A stretch of 28,793 bases of DNA, taken from NCBI GenBank assembly GCA_023399465.1, contig JAEWPB010000052.1:1-28793 (forward strand). The letters are read 5' to 3'. The notes under the pieces are model-generated. The model was not told the DNA's origin, searched no databases, and saw nothing but the letters and a program-made list of their open reading frames with translations. The DNA comes from Pseudomonadota bacterium (GTDB lineage: Bacteria > Pseudomonadota > Alphaproteobacteria > Rhizobiales > Rhizobiaceae). A program made the position numbers and the translations under genes. This document shows positions 16,270-23,766 of the stretch, piece by piece (within the stretch, counting starts at the first letter, position 1; each line of letters starts with the position of its first letter).

Positions 16270-18375
16270 ATGCGTCCCGCCGTTCTCGATCCTCTGTTTT
16301 CGCCTCTGTCTTCGCTTCCCGGCGTCGGGCCGAAGCTCGCCGCCCTCTTCGTCAAGCTGCTCGGCCGCGAGGATATCGACGACTGCCGTGTGATCGATCT
16401 CCTGTTCCATGCGCCCTACTCGCTGATCGATCGCCGTCACCAGCCCGGCATCGCCCGTGCGCCGCAAGGGACGATCGTCACGATTACCGGCCGGGTCGAC
16501 CGGCATCAGCCGCCACCGAAGGGGCGCGGCAGCGTGCCCTACCGGATCTTCCTGCACGACGACACCGGAGAACTGTCGCTGGTCTACTTCCGCGGCAAGG
16601 CACAATGGCTGGAAGCCGCCTTCCCCATCGACGCGACCGTGATGGTCAGCGGCAAGGTAGACTGGTTCAATGGCCGCCCGTCGATGGTGCATCCCGACTA
16701 TGCGGTGAAGGTCGATGAAGCCGAGAACCTGCCGCTCGTCGAGCCCATCTACCCTCTGACTGCCGGTCTTTCGCCAAAGTACCTGCGCAAGATGATCGAT
16801 GCCGCCCTCGCCCGGCTGCCCAGGTTTCCTGAATGGCTCGACGAGCACCTCGTCGAAAAGCAGGGGTTCCCGACGGTCGATGACAGCTTTCGCAGCCTGC
16901 ACGATCCGCGTGACGAAGCCGACATCGATCCCCAGGCCCCGGCGCGACGGCGCCTCGCCTATGACGAGTTTCTGGCCGGGCAACTGTCGCTTTCACTCGT
17001 GCGCCAACGGCTGCGCAAGGTGGCGGGCACACCGGTTAACGCAACGGGCAAGCTGAGCGGCGAGATCCTTGCCCGCCTGCCCTTTTCCCCGACCGGCAGC
17101 CAGCGACAAGCCGTCGACGACATTCTGAAGGACATGTCCGGCACCGACCGGATGCTTCGCCTGCTGCAGGGCGACGTCGGCTCCGGCAAGACGCTGGTGG
17201 CGCTGCTGTCGATGGCGGCGGCGGTGGAAAGCGGTGGCCAGGCGGTGCTGATGGCGCCGACCGAAATCCTCGCGCGCCAGCACCACGCAACGATATCGAA
17301 GATGGCTGAGGGCACCGGCATCGGGATCGAGGTGCTGACGGGGCGAACCAAGGGGCGGGAGCGCGACCAGATCCAGGAACGGATCGCATCCGGCGAGGCG
17401 CAGATCATCATCGGCACGCACGCCCTGTTCCAGGAGAGCGTTTCCTACCAGAACCTGTTGCTGGCGGTGGTCGACGAGCAGCATCGCTTCGGCGTGCACC
17501 AGCGCCTGCGGCTCACGGCGAAGGGCATTTCCCCGCACATGCTGGTGATGACCGCGACGCCGATCCCGCGCACGCTGGTGCTCGCGGCCTTCGGCGACAT
17601 GGACGTCTCCAAGCTCACGGAAAAGCCCGCCGGCCGCAAGCCGATCCAGACGATCACCGTCTCCAACGAACGGACTGGCGAAATCGTCGACCGGTTGAAG
17701 CATGCGCTCGCCGAGGGCAAGAAGGCCTACTGGATCTGTCCGCTGGTCGAGGAATCCGAGGTGTCGGACCTGATGTCCGCCGAGGAACGGCATGCAACGC
17801 TGGTCAAGGCGCTCGGTCCGAAGGTCGGGCTCGTGCATGGACGGATGAACGGCGCCGAGAAGGATGCCGTCATGCTTGCCTTCAAGACTGGCGAACTCCG
17901 CCTTCTCGTCGCCACGACAGTGGTCGAGGTCGGGGTCGACGTGCCCGATGCGACGATCATGGTGATCGAGCACGCCGAGCGCTTCGGCCTTGCCCAGTTG
18001 CACCAGTTGCGTGGCCGGGTCGGACGCGGCGACGAGGCATCCACCTGCATCCTGCTCTACAAGGGGCCGCTCAGCGAAACCGGCCGTGCCCGCCTCACGG
18101 TGCTGCGCGACACGGAGGACGGGTTCGTCATTGCCGAGGAAGACCTGAAGCTGCGGGGCGAAGGCGAACTGCTCGGCACCCGCCAGTCCGGGACTCCGGG
18201 CTTCCGCCTCGCCAGTCTGGAAGCCCATGGCGATCTGCTGGAGATTGCCCGCAAGGATGCCGCCTATCTGATCGAGCGGGACCCCGACCTGACGAGCGCC
18301 CGCGGCGAAGCCCTGCGAACGCTGCTCTACCTGCACCGCCGCGACGATGCGATTCGTTTCCTGCGGGCCGGGTAG
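16270..18375 (+). CDS. recG: ATP-dependent DNA helicase RecG
   Basis: RecG is a superfamily 2 double-stranded DNA translocase that regresses stalled replication forks and processes Holliday junctions. The 701-residue product is of normal length. The N-terminus has the wedge/OB domain, with LPGVGPKLAALFVKLL and later VSGKVDWFNGRPSMVHPDY. The helicase core shows GDVGSGKT at 301-308, DEQHRFG at 402-408, TATPIPRTLVLAAFGDMD and QLRGRVGRG. The C-terminus has LKLRGEGELLGTRQSG. The ATG at 16270 gives the typical N-terminus, although no clear Shine-Dalgarno precedes it. It is divergent from sdhE-mfd (94 bases between starts), and its stop is only 7 bases from that of the convergent DUF502 gene. Confidence 0.98.
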   Translation: MRPAVLDPLFSPLSSLPGVGPKLAALFVKLLGREDIDDCRVIDLLFHAPYSLIDRRHQPGIARAPQGTIVTITGRVDRHQPPPKGRGSVPYRIFLHDDTGELSLVYFRGKAQWLEAAFPIDATVMVSGKVDWFNGRPSMVHPDYAVKVDEAENLPLVEPIYPLTAGLSPKYLRKMIDAALARLPRFPEWLDEHLVEKQGFPTVDDSFRSLHDPRDEADIDPQAPARRRLAYDEFLAGQLSLSLVRQRLRKVAGTPVNATGKLSGEILARLPFSPTGSQRQAVDDILKDMSGTDRMLRLLQGDVGSGKTLVALLSMAAAVESGGQAVLMAPTEILARQHHATISKMAEGTGIGIEVLTGRTKGRERDQIQERIASGEAQIIIGTHALFQESVSYQNLLLAVVDEQHRFGVHQRLRLTAKGISPHMLVMTATPIPRTLVLAAFGDMDVSKLTEKPAGRKPIQTITVSNERTGEIVDRLKHALAEGKKAYWICPLVEESEVSDLMSAEERHATLVKALGPKVGLVHGRMNGAEKDAVMLAFKTGELRLLVATTVVEVGVDVPDATIMVIEHAERFGLAQLHQLRGRVGRGDEASTCILLYKGPLSETGRARLTVLRDTEDGFVIAEEDLKLRGEGELLGTRQSGTPGFRLASLEAHGDLLEIARKDAAYLIERDPDLTSARGEALRTLLYLHRRDDAIRFLRAG

Positions 18376-18382
18376 CCTGCGA

Positions 18383-19063
18383 TTACTGCACGGTGAGCGA
18401 CGGCTTTTCGCCCTTCCTGATTACGGGATATTCGGGTGTAATCAGTCCGCCTGATATCAGCAGCTTGGCTGCCTCCTCGGTCGACATGTCGAGCATGGTG
18501 ACCTTTTCCCGCGGCACGAAAAGCAGGAAGCCCGCAGTCGGAACCGGGGTTGGCGGCAGGAAGACGGTGACCATCGCCTGGCCGAGTTCGTTGAAACGGA
18601 CCTCGAGTTCCCCCTTCACATCGGTCGAGATGAAGACCAGCGACCACAGGCCCGGGCTGGGATACTCGATCAGCCCGACCTTTTTGAAGGAGGTCGACTC
18701 TTCTTTGAGTACCGTCTCAAAAATCTGCTTCAAGCTCTTGTAAATGCTGCGAACAAGCGGCATCCGATGCAGGATGGATTCGCCGAAGTTGACGATCGAT
18801 CGGCCGATCAGGTTCTTTCCGAGAAAGCCGACCATGGTGATGATCATCACCGCGATCAGCAGGCCGAAACCCGGTATCGCGAACTGCAGGTAATTCTCGG
18901 GATTATAGCGTGCCGGGATATAGGGCTTGACCCAGCTGTCGGCCCAGCGGACGAAGGTCCAGGTCAGCCAGATCGTGATCGCCACCGGCGCGCAAATGAT
19001 CAACCCCGTCAAAAAGTTGTTGCGCATGCGCATGGCGATGGAAGGTCTATTCTCGGTCGTCAT
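18383..19063 (-). CDS. DUF502 family membrane protein
   Basis: This 226-residue protein belongs to DUF502, a family of bacterial and plant membrane proteins without a firm biochemical role. Two membrane spans are visible, LTGLIICAPVAITIWLTWTFV (about 18-38, quoted only as LTGLIIC..WTFV) and IPGFGLLIAVMIITMVGFLG (about 63-82). Family motifs follow: GESILHRMPLVRSIYKSLKQ, GLIEYPSPGLWSLVF and VFLPPTPVPTAGFLLFVP. The C-terminal part is soluble. The start at 19063 lies inside the 3' end of the acetyltransferase gene (17-base overlap), suggesting translational coupling; no strong Shine-Dalgarno is visible. A later ATG at 19033 is possible but would trim only the pre-membrane tail. Confidence 0.92.
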   Translation of the reverse strand: MTTENRPSIAMRMRNNFLTGLIICAPVAITIWLTWTFVRWADSWVKPYIPARYNPENYLQFAIPGFGLLIAVMIITMVGFLGKNLIGRSIVNFGESILHRMPLVRSIYKSLKQIFETVLKEESTSFKKVGLIEYPSPGLWSLVFISTDVKGELEVRFNELGQAMVTVFLPPTPVPTAGFLLFVPREKVTMLDMSTEEAAKLLISGGLITPEYPVIRKGEKPSLTVQ

Positions 19064-19577
19064 CAGGGTCCAGTCGGGAGGGCAAGCCGTAGAAACCGGG
19101 ATGATAGGTAACGGTGCCCCCGGCGTAAACCGGTGAAAAGGCCAAACGCAACAAATACTCGGGCGGCACGTCCGGGTAGACGAATGCCGGATCCGCCTCG
19201 AAGCCGAAGCGACCGTAATAGGCGGGATCGCCAACCAGGATGCACCCCTTTACGCCCAACTGGCGCAATTCGCGAAGGCCCTCGTGAACAAGGGCACTGC
19301 CGATGCCCTGGCGCTGACGGCCCGGGGCCACCGAAATCGGGCCCAGACCATACCAGCCACCGGCCTCTCCGGAAACGGTTACCGGTGAAAACGCAACATG
19401 CCCCACGATCTCACCCGTCTCGTCTGCCACCAGCGACAGCGTCAGGGCACCGGCAGCCCGCAGCCGATCCACGATCAGTTGCTCCGTCCCGGCGCTATGG
19501 GGAGCCTCACTGAACGCCAGCGCAGTCAGCCGGTGGATCGCAGCCGCATCCTCCGGCCTTTCCGGCCGGATAATCAT
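19047..19577 (-). CDS. GNAT family N-acetyltransferase (YhbS-like)
   Basis: This 176-residue protein has the GNAT fold: IRPERPEDAAAIHRLTALAF at the N-terminus, motif A with acetyl-CoA loop PGRQRQGIGSALVHEGL (Q/RxxGxG/A), and VGDPAYYGRFGFE near the C-terminus, as in YhbS-like acetyltransferases. The acceptor is unknown. The ATG overlaps the glmS stop in ATGA, and its own 3' end overlaps DUF502, so the three genes are coupled. An acetyltransferase next to amino-sugar synthesis is suggestive, but GlmU already supplies the acetyltransferase step of the pathway, so a role in amino-sugar metabolism is only inference. Confidence 0.92.
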   Translation of the reverse strand: MIIRPERPEDAAAIHRLTALAFSEAPHSAGTEQLIVDRLRAAGALTLSLVADETGEIVGHVAFSPVTVSGEAGGWYGLGPISVAPGRQRQGIGSALVHEGLRELRQLGVKGCILVGDPAYYGRFGFEADPAFVYPDVPPEYLLRLAFSPVYAGGTVTYHPGFYGLPSRLDPDDDRE

Positions 19578-21400
19578 TCCACGGTTACCGACTTGGCCAG
19601 ATTGCGCGGCTGGTCGACGTCGGTGCCCATGAAGACGGCCGTGTGATAGGCAAGCAACTGGATCGGCAGCGAGAAGATCATCGGCGCGACGATCTCGTTG
19701 ACATCAGGCAGGGCGATCGTCGCCATCGTCGGCAGCTTCGAAGCCGCTGCCCCGCGCTCGTCGGTGATGAATATGATGCGTCCGCCTCGCGCCGCCACTT
19801 CCTGCATGTTCGAAACCGTCTTTTCGAAGAAGCGGTCGTAGGGAGCGATGACGATGACAGGCATGTTCTCGTCGATCAGCGCGATCGGGCCGTGCTTCAG
19901 CTCTCCTGCCGCGTAGCCTTCGGCATGGATGTAGGAGATTTCCTTGAGCTTCAGCGCCCCCTCGAGCGCCAGCGGATAGCTGGTGCCGCGGCCGAGATAG
20001 AGCACGTCCTTGAACTTCGACAGTTCGCGCGACAGCGCCTCGACCTGCGGCTGGATCAGGTTGAGCACGCGCGCCATGATGCGCGGCATCTCGGTCAACT
20101 GGCGCACCAGTTCATGCTCTTCCGTCTCGGTGAGCGTTCCCCGCGCCCTTCCGGCGCCGACCGCCAGCGAGGCGAGCACTGCAAGCTGGCAGGTAAAGGC
20201 CTTGGTCGATGCGACGCCGATTTCCGGACCGGCAAGAATCGGGAAAACCGCATCGGATTCGCGGGCCATCGTCGACTCCCGCACATTGACCACCGCGCCG
20301 ATCTTCAGGCCGTTGTCGCGGCAATAGCGCAGCGATGCCAGCGTGTCGGCAGTCTCGCCTGACTGGGAGATGAACAGCGCGGCCTGCGACGGCGACAGCG
20401 GCATCTCGCGGTAGCGGAATTCGGAGGCGACATCGATTTCGACCGGCAGGCGGGCATAGCGCTCGAACCAGTACTTGCCGACCAGGCCGGCGAGATAGGC
20501 GGTGCCGCATGCGGAAATCGCCAGGCTCGGGATCGCCTTGAAGTCGATCTCCGCCACCTCCGAATTGACCGTGTGGCGAGCGAAATCGACATAATGACCG
20601 AGCGCGCGCGAAATCACCTCGGGCTGCTCGTAGATTTCCTTTTCCATGAAATGACGGTGATTGCCCTTGTCGACCATGAAGGCCGTTGCCTGGGAAATCT
20701 GCCGCGGCCGGCTGACCGGATTGCCGGCGTAGTCGACGATCTCGGCACCATTCCGGTGCAGGATGGCGCAGTCGCCGTCATGCAGATAAGTGATCTCGTT
20801 GGTGAAGGGCGAAAGCGCAATGGCGTCCGAACCCAGGAACATTTCTTCCTTGCCGTAGCCGATGGCGAGCGGTGGGCCGGACCGGGCGGCCATGATCGTG
20901 TCGGGATCGTTGCCGAACACCACGGCCAGTGCATAGGCCCCCGACACGGCGTTCAGCATCTTCAGCATGGCGGCGCGGTTATCGAGGCCCTCGCGGCGAT
21001 ACCTGGCGAGCAGTTGCGCCACGACTTCGGTATCGGTCTGGGTGGTGAAGACCGTGCCGTCGGCGATCATTTCGTCCTTCAGTTCGGAGAAATTCTCGAT
21101 GATGCCGTTGTGGACGACAGCGACGCCATCGACGACATGCGGATGGGCATTGGTTTCGTTCGGAATGCCATGGGTCGCCCAGCGGGTGTGGGCAATCCCG
21201 ATCGTGCCGTCGAGCGGATGCTCCGACAGCTTCTTTTCGAGATTGAACAGCTTGCCTTCGGCGCGGCGACGCTCGAGTTCCCCATGATGGAGGGTGGCAA
21301 CGCCTGCCGAATCGTAGCCACGGTACTCAAGCCGCTTCAGGGCATCGACCAATCGCCCCGCAACCGGTTGAGTTCCCACGATACCAACGATGCCGCACAT
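19574..21400 (-). CDS. glmS: Glutamine-fructose-6-phosphate aminotransferase (isomerizing)
   Basis: GlmS converts fructose-6-phosphate and glutamine into glucosamine-6-phosphate, the first committed step to UDP-GlcNAc. The 608 residues match the family. Cys2 in MCGIVGIVG is the N-terminal nucleophile exposed after Met removal. The glutaminase domain also shows RLEYRGYDSAGVA, HTRWATHG and HNGIIENF. Two SIS domains follow, with ISQSGETADTL, EIGVASTKAFTCQ and the C-terminal DQPRNLAKSVTVE. The ATG at 21400 must be right because Cys2 is catalytic; GGAGG at 21406-21410 is 5 bases upstream. That ribosome binding site is inside a predicted hairpin. Order is glmU-glmS-GNAT-DUF502. Confidence 0.99.
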   Translation of the reverse strand: MCGIVGIVGTQPVAGRLVDALKRLEYRGYDSAGVATLHHGELERRRAEGKLFNLEKKLSEHPLDGTIGIAHTRWATHGIPNETNAHPHVVDGVAVVHNGIIENFSELKDEMIADGTVFTTQTDTEVVAQLLARYRREGLDNRAAMLKMLNAVSGAYALAVVFGNDPDTIMAARSGPPLAIGYGKEEMFLGSDAIALSPFTNEITYLHDGDCAILHRNGAEIVDYAGNPVSRPRQISQATAFMVDKGNHRHFMEKEIYEQPEVISRALGHYVDFARHTVNSEVAEIDFKAIPSLAISACGTAYLAGLVGKYWFERYARLPVEIDVASEFRYREMPLSPSQAALFISQSGETADTLASLRYCRDNGLKIGAVVNVRESTMARESDAVFPILAGPEIGVASTKAFTCQLAVLASLAVGAGRARGTLTETEEHELVRQLTEMPRIMARVLNLIQPQVEALSRELSKFKDVLYLGRGTSYPLALEGALKLKEISYIHAEGYAAGELKHGPIALIDENMPVIVIAPYDRFFEKTVSNMQEVAARGGRIIFITDERGAAASKLPTMATIALPDVNEIVAPMIFSLPIQLLAYHTAVFMGTDVDQPRNLAKSVTVE

Positions 21401-21404
21401 ATAT

Positions 21405-21431
21405 GCCTCCGAAACACTGAATGTCGGAGGC
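21405..21431 (-). promoter_or_regulatory. Hairpin sequestering the glmS Shine-Dalgarno
   Basis: In the leftward mRNA, GCCTCCGA (21431-21424) pairs perfectly with TCGGAGGC (21412-21405) across an 11-base loop. The 3' arm contains the GGAGG ribosome binding site of glmS, with the start codon 4 bases beyond the arm. The structure would block ribosome entry unless opened. This is a direct reading of complementarity; a regulatory role is inference. Confidence 0.7.
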
Positions 21432-21475
21432 AGTCCTAACGAATTTTGAGCAATGCGCAATTGCCCGAACGGTCA

Positions 21476-21491
21476 CTTTCGGTGTCGAAAG
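21476..21491 (-). other. Small hairpin just after glmU
   Basis: CTTTCG and CGAAAG arms with a 4-base loop begin 14 bases past the glmU stop. There is no T-run, so it is more likely a processing or stability element within the glmU-glmS message than a terminator. Confidence 0.4.
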
Positions 21492-21505
21492 GTAACGCGA
21501 ACGAG

Positions 21506-22867
21506 CTAGCTCTTTGCGTTTTTGGCCTTCTTGAACGCGATATTGCGTTCGCGGACCAGCCGAGCCCGGCCCGGCTTGACCTCCTGGCGCGCGCGCCCGA
21601 ATGCCAGCGCATCGGCGGGCACATCCTCGGTAATGACGCTACCGGAAGCGATCAGCGCATCGTCGCCGATCGCTACAGGAGCGACGAGCGAGGTGTTCGA
21701 TCCGATGAACACCCGTTCCCCGATCCGGGTCTCGTGCTTGTTGACCCCGTCATAGTTGCAGGTGATGGTGCCTGCGCCGATGTTGCTGCCGGCGCCGACG
21801 AAGGAATCGCCGATATAGGTCAGGTGGTTGACCTTGGCACCGACGCCGATCTCGGATTTCTTGACTTCACAGAAGTTGCCGACCTTGGAGTGTTCTGCGA
21901 GCCGCGCGCCCGGACGAAGTCGGGCATAGGGCCCGATCTCGGCCTCCGCCTGCACGTGGGCTCCCTCCATGTGGGTGAAGGAATGGATGAGCGCGCCGCT
22001 CTCGATGCGGACGCCGGGACCGAAATAGACGTTCGGTTCGATGATCGCGTCCTGGCCGATTTCGGTGTCGTAGGACAGGAAGACCGTCTCCGGCGCGATC
22101 ATGGTGACGCCCGACAGCATCAGTTCATGACGTCGGCGCTCCTGCCACAGGCGCTCGACCACGGCCAGTTCGGCGCGATTGTTGCAGCCGGTCGTCTCCT
22201 CTTCCGGGGCGTCGACGGCAATCGCGCGGCCGCCGGCCTGACGAACGATCTCGACCAGATCGGTCAGATAGTACTCGCCCTTGGCATTGTCGTTGCCGAT
22301 GCGTTCGAGCAGTTGCAGCGCCTTGCGACCGTTGATCGCCATCAGTCCGCTGTTGCACCAGTCGATGGCACGCTCGGCTTCGGCGGCATCCTTCTCTTCA
22401 CGGATGGCGACCAACTCGCCACCCTCGACGATCAGCCGGCCGTAGCCGGTAGGGTTTGCCGTGTGGAAACCGATGACGACGACGTCGTTACCCGCGGCGA
22501 GCCCCTCGCGCGCGGCAATCAGCGGCGCTTCGGTGATCAGCGGAGCATCGCCATAGGCAACGAGGATGTCGTCATAGCCGCGGGCGATCGCCTCGCGCGC
22601 CGCAAGCACTGCATGCCCCGTTCCGAGCCGCTCGCGCTGCTCGAACGCTTCGACCTCGATGCCTGCTGTACGCGCGGCTGCCGTAACCTTCTCGGCGTCA
22701 CGTCCGACCACGACCGCGGCGGCATCGACGCCGGCACGCGCCACAGCCTGCATGACATGTGCGATCATCGGCCGATTGGCGACCTTGTGCAGCACCTTGG
22801 ACATGTTCGACTTCATCCGCGTGCTTTCGCCAGCGGCGAGGATGACGGCAAGGCAACTGCGTTCCAT
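21506..22867 (-). CDS. glmU: Bifunctional N-acetylglucosamine-1-phosphate uridyltransferase / glucosamine-1-phosphate acetyltransferase
   Basis: GlmU acetylates glucosamine-1-phosphate and then adds UMP, giving UDP-GlcNAc for peptidoglycan and lipid A. The 453 residues match the family. The N-terminal pyrophosphorylase domain has LAVILAAGESTRMKS and SKVLHKVANRPMIAHV, with YGDAPLI following. The C-terminal left-handed beta-helix shows hexapeptide repeats such as IGPYARLRPGA, VGNFCEVKKSEIG, LTYIGDSFVGAGSNIGAGT and TRIGERVFIGSNTSLVAPV. The ATG at 22867 is chosen because GGAG (22875-22878) is 7 bases upstream; an in-frame ATG at 22888 is less likely. It begins the leftward glmU-glmS unit, 105 bases before glmS. 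Confidence 0.98.
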   Translation of the reverse strand: MERSCLAVILAAGESTRMKSNMSKVLHKVANRPMIAHVMQAVARAGVDAAAVVVGRDAEKVTAAARTAGIEVEAFEQRERLGTGHAVLAAREAIARGYDDILVAYGDAPLITEAPLIAAREGLAAGNDVVVIGFHTANPTGYGRLIVEGGELVAIREEKDAAEAERAIDWCNSGLMAINGRKALQLLERIGNDNAKGEYYLTDLVEIVRQAGGRAIAVDAPEEETTGCNNRAELAVVERLWQERRRHELMLSGVTMIAPETVFLSYDTEIGQDAIIEPNVYFGPGVRIESGALIHSFTHMEGAHVQAEAEIGPYARLRPGARLAEHSKVGNFCEVKKSEIGVGAKVNHLTYIGDSFVGAGSNIGAGTITCNYDGVNKHETRIGERVFIGSNTSLVAPVAIGDDALIASGSVITEDVPADALAFGRARQEVKPGRARLVRERNIAFKKAKNAKS

Positions 22868-22868
22868 G

Positions 22869-22882
22869 TTTCGGCTCCGAAA
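22869..22882 (-). promoter_or_regulatory. Small hairpin around the glmU ribosome binding site
   Basis: TTTCGG and CCGAAA are perfect arms around two bases; in RNA this is realistically a 5-bp stem TTTCG/CGAAA with loop GAGC. The Shine-Dalgarno GGAG spans the top of the stem and the loop, one base before the start codon. Short, so modest confidence. Confidence 0.45.
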
Positions 22883-22930
22883 ATTCATTCAGGCGCGGCA
22901 GCACGCAGCTCCACGCGATCGATCGTGCGT

Positions 22931-22960
22931 GTCATAGCAGCTAGTGCAAACCGCGCTCAA
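22931..22960 (-). promoter_or_regulatory. Putative sigma-70-type promoter of glmU-glmS
   Basis: Read leftward, CTTGAG (TTGAGC at 22955-22960) and CTATGA (22932-22937) are 17 bases apart, close to the rhizobial CTTGAC-N17-CTATAT pattern. The predicted start is about 58 bases before the glmU start codon. A CACGC-GATCGATC-GT-GCGTG inverted repeat (22912-22931) lies at the start site. Confidence 0.5.
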
Positions 22961-23001
22961 GGGGGATCGATCGGCTTCAATGCTGCGTCGATGTCCCGGC
23001 T

Positions 23002-23751
23002 TCAGGCCACGTTGCGCGAAAAACTGTCCTTGATGTGATTTCGGCCGACGATGATCACGTATTCCATGGCTTTTCTCGCCGCGGCGGCATCGCGGGCGCT
23101 GATGGCGTCGACGATGCGCAAGTGGGTCTGCGACACGTCGCCGAGCGCATGCTGGTCGGAAGACGGTGGCGAACTCATCTTGAACATGCCGACGAGCGCG
23201 GCCTCGATCAGGCTGCCGACCGTTCGCATGAAGGGATTGCGGGAAAATTCGGCGATGGCGAGATGAAATTCGAGATCGGCCAGCACCAGGCTGTCGGTCG
23301 TGAGCGTCGGGTCGCCCATCGCTTGTGCCAACTGGCGCAGCTGCGCAATGTCGGCGTCAGTCGCGCGCTCGGCGACGAGGCCGGCGGCGAACGGTTCGAA
23401 TGCCAGCCTGATATCGTAGAGGTGGAGCAGGAACTCCTCGTTCGCGCCACCCTCGAAATGCCAGTTGATGACGTCGCTGTCGAACATGTTCCAGTGGTTC
23501 TTCTCGGTCACCCTGGTCCCGACGCGCGCGCGCGGCACGATCAGCCCCTTGGCCGCAAGCGTCTTCATCGTTTCCCGCAGGACCGTGCGCGACACCTTGA
23601 AACGCTGGGCAAGTTCGGCGTCACCCGGCAACAGGCTGCCGACGGCGAGCACGCCCGAGATGATCTGGCGACCAAGCTCGTCCACGACATGGGCGTGGCT
23701 TGTACGCGAACCCCGTCCCGACTTGCGCGGCTCAAGCAATCTGTTTCGCAA
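23002..23751 (-). CDS. GntR-family transcriptional regulator, FadR subfamily (FCD domain)
   Basis: The 249-residue protein has an N-terminal winged helix (about 18-85) with ELAQRFKVSRTVLRETMKTL as the recognition region and GLIVPRARVGTRV as the wing. The C-terminal FCD effector domain (about 105-235) carries LADLEFHLAIAEFSRNP and THLRIVDAI, supplying the Asp and His residues that usually bind metal in this subfamily. The start is TTG at 23751, supported by GGAGG (23761-23765) 9 bases upstream; no earlier or nearby ATG fits. The ribosome binding site touches the yjfF stop, so it is the last gene of the ytfQ-ytfR-ytfT-yjfF operon and probably controls it, with a sugar or sugar acid as effector. 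Confidence 0.93.
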   Translation of the reverse strand: MRNRLLEPRKSGRGSRTSHAHVVDELGRQIISGVLAVGSLLPGDAELAQRFKVSRTVLRETMKTLAAKGLIVPRARVGTRVTEKNHWNMFDSDVINWHFEGGANEEFLLHLYDIRLAFEPFAAGLVAERATDADIAQLRQLAQAMGDPTLTTDSLVLADLEFHLAIAEFSRNPFMRTVGSLIEAALVGMFKMSSPPSSDQHALGDVSQTHLRIVDAISARDAAAARKAMEYVIIVGRNHIKDSFSRNVA

Positions 23752-23766
23752 CAGGTCTGTCCTCCC

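Noticed and set aside
21401..21505. glmS ribozyme/riboswitch in the glmS leader
   Set aside because: The leader is only 105 bases and lacks the size for the ribozyme, which is known from Gram-positive lineages; only simple hairpins are seen.
21446..23038. 530-codon open frame opposite glmU
   Set aside because: Antisense shadow of glmU; no recognisable domain.
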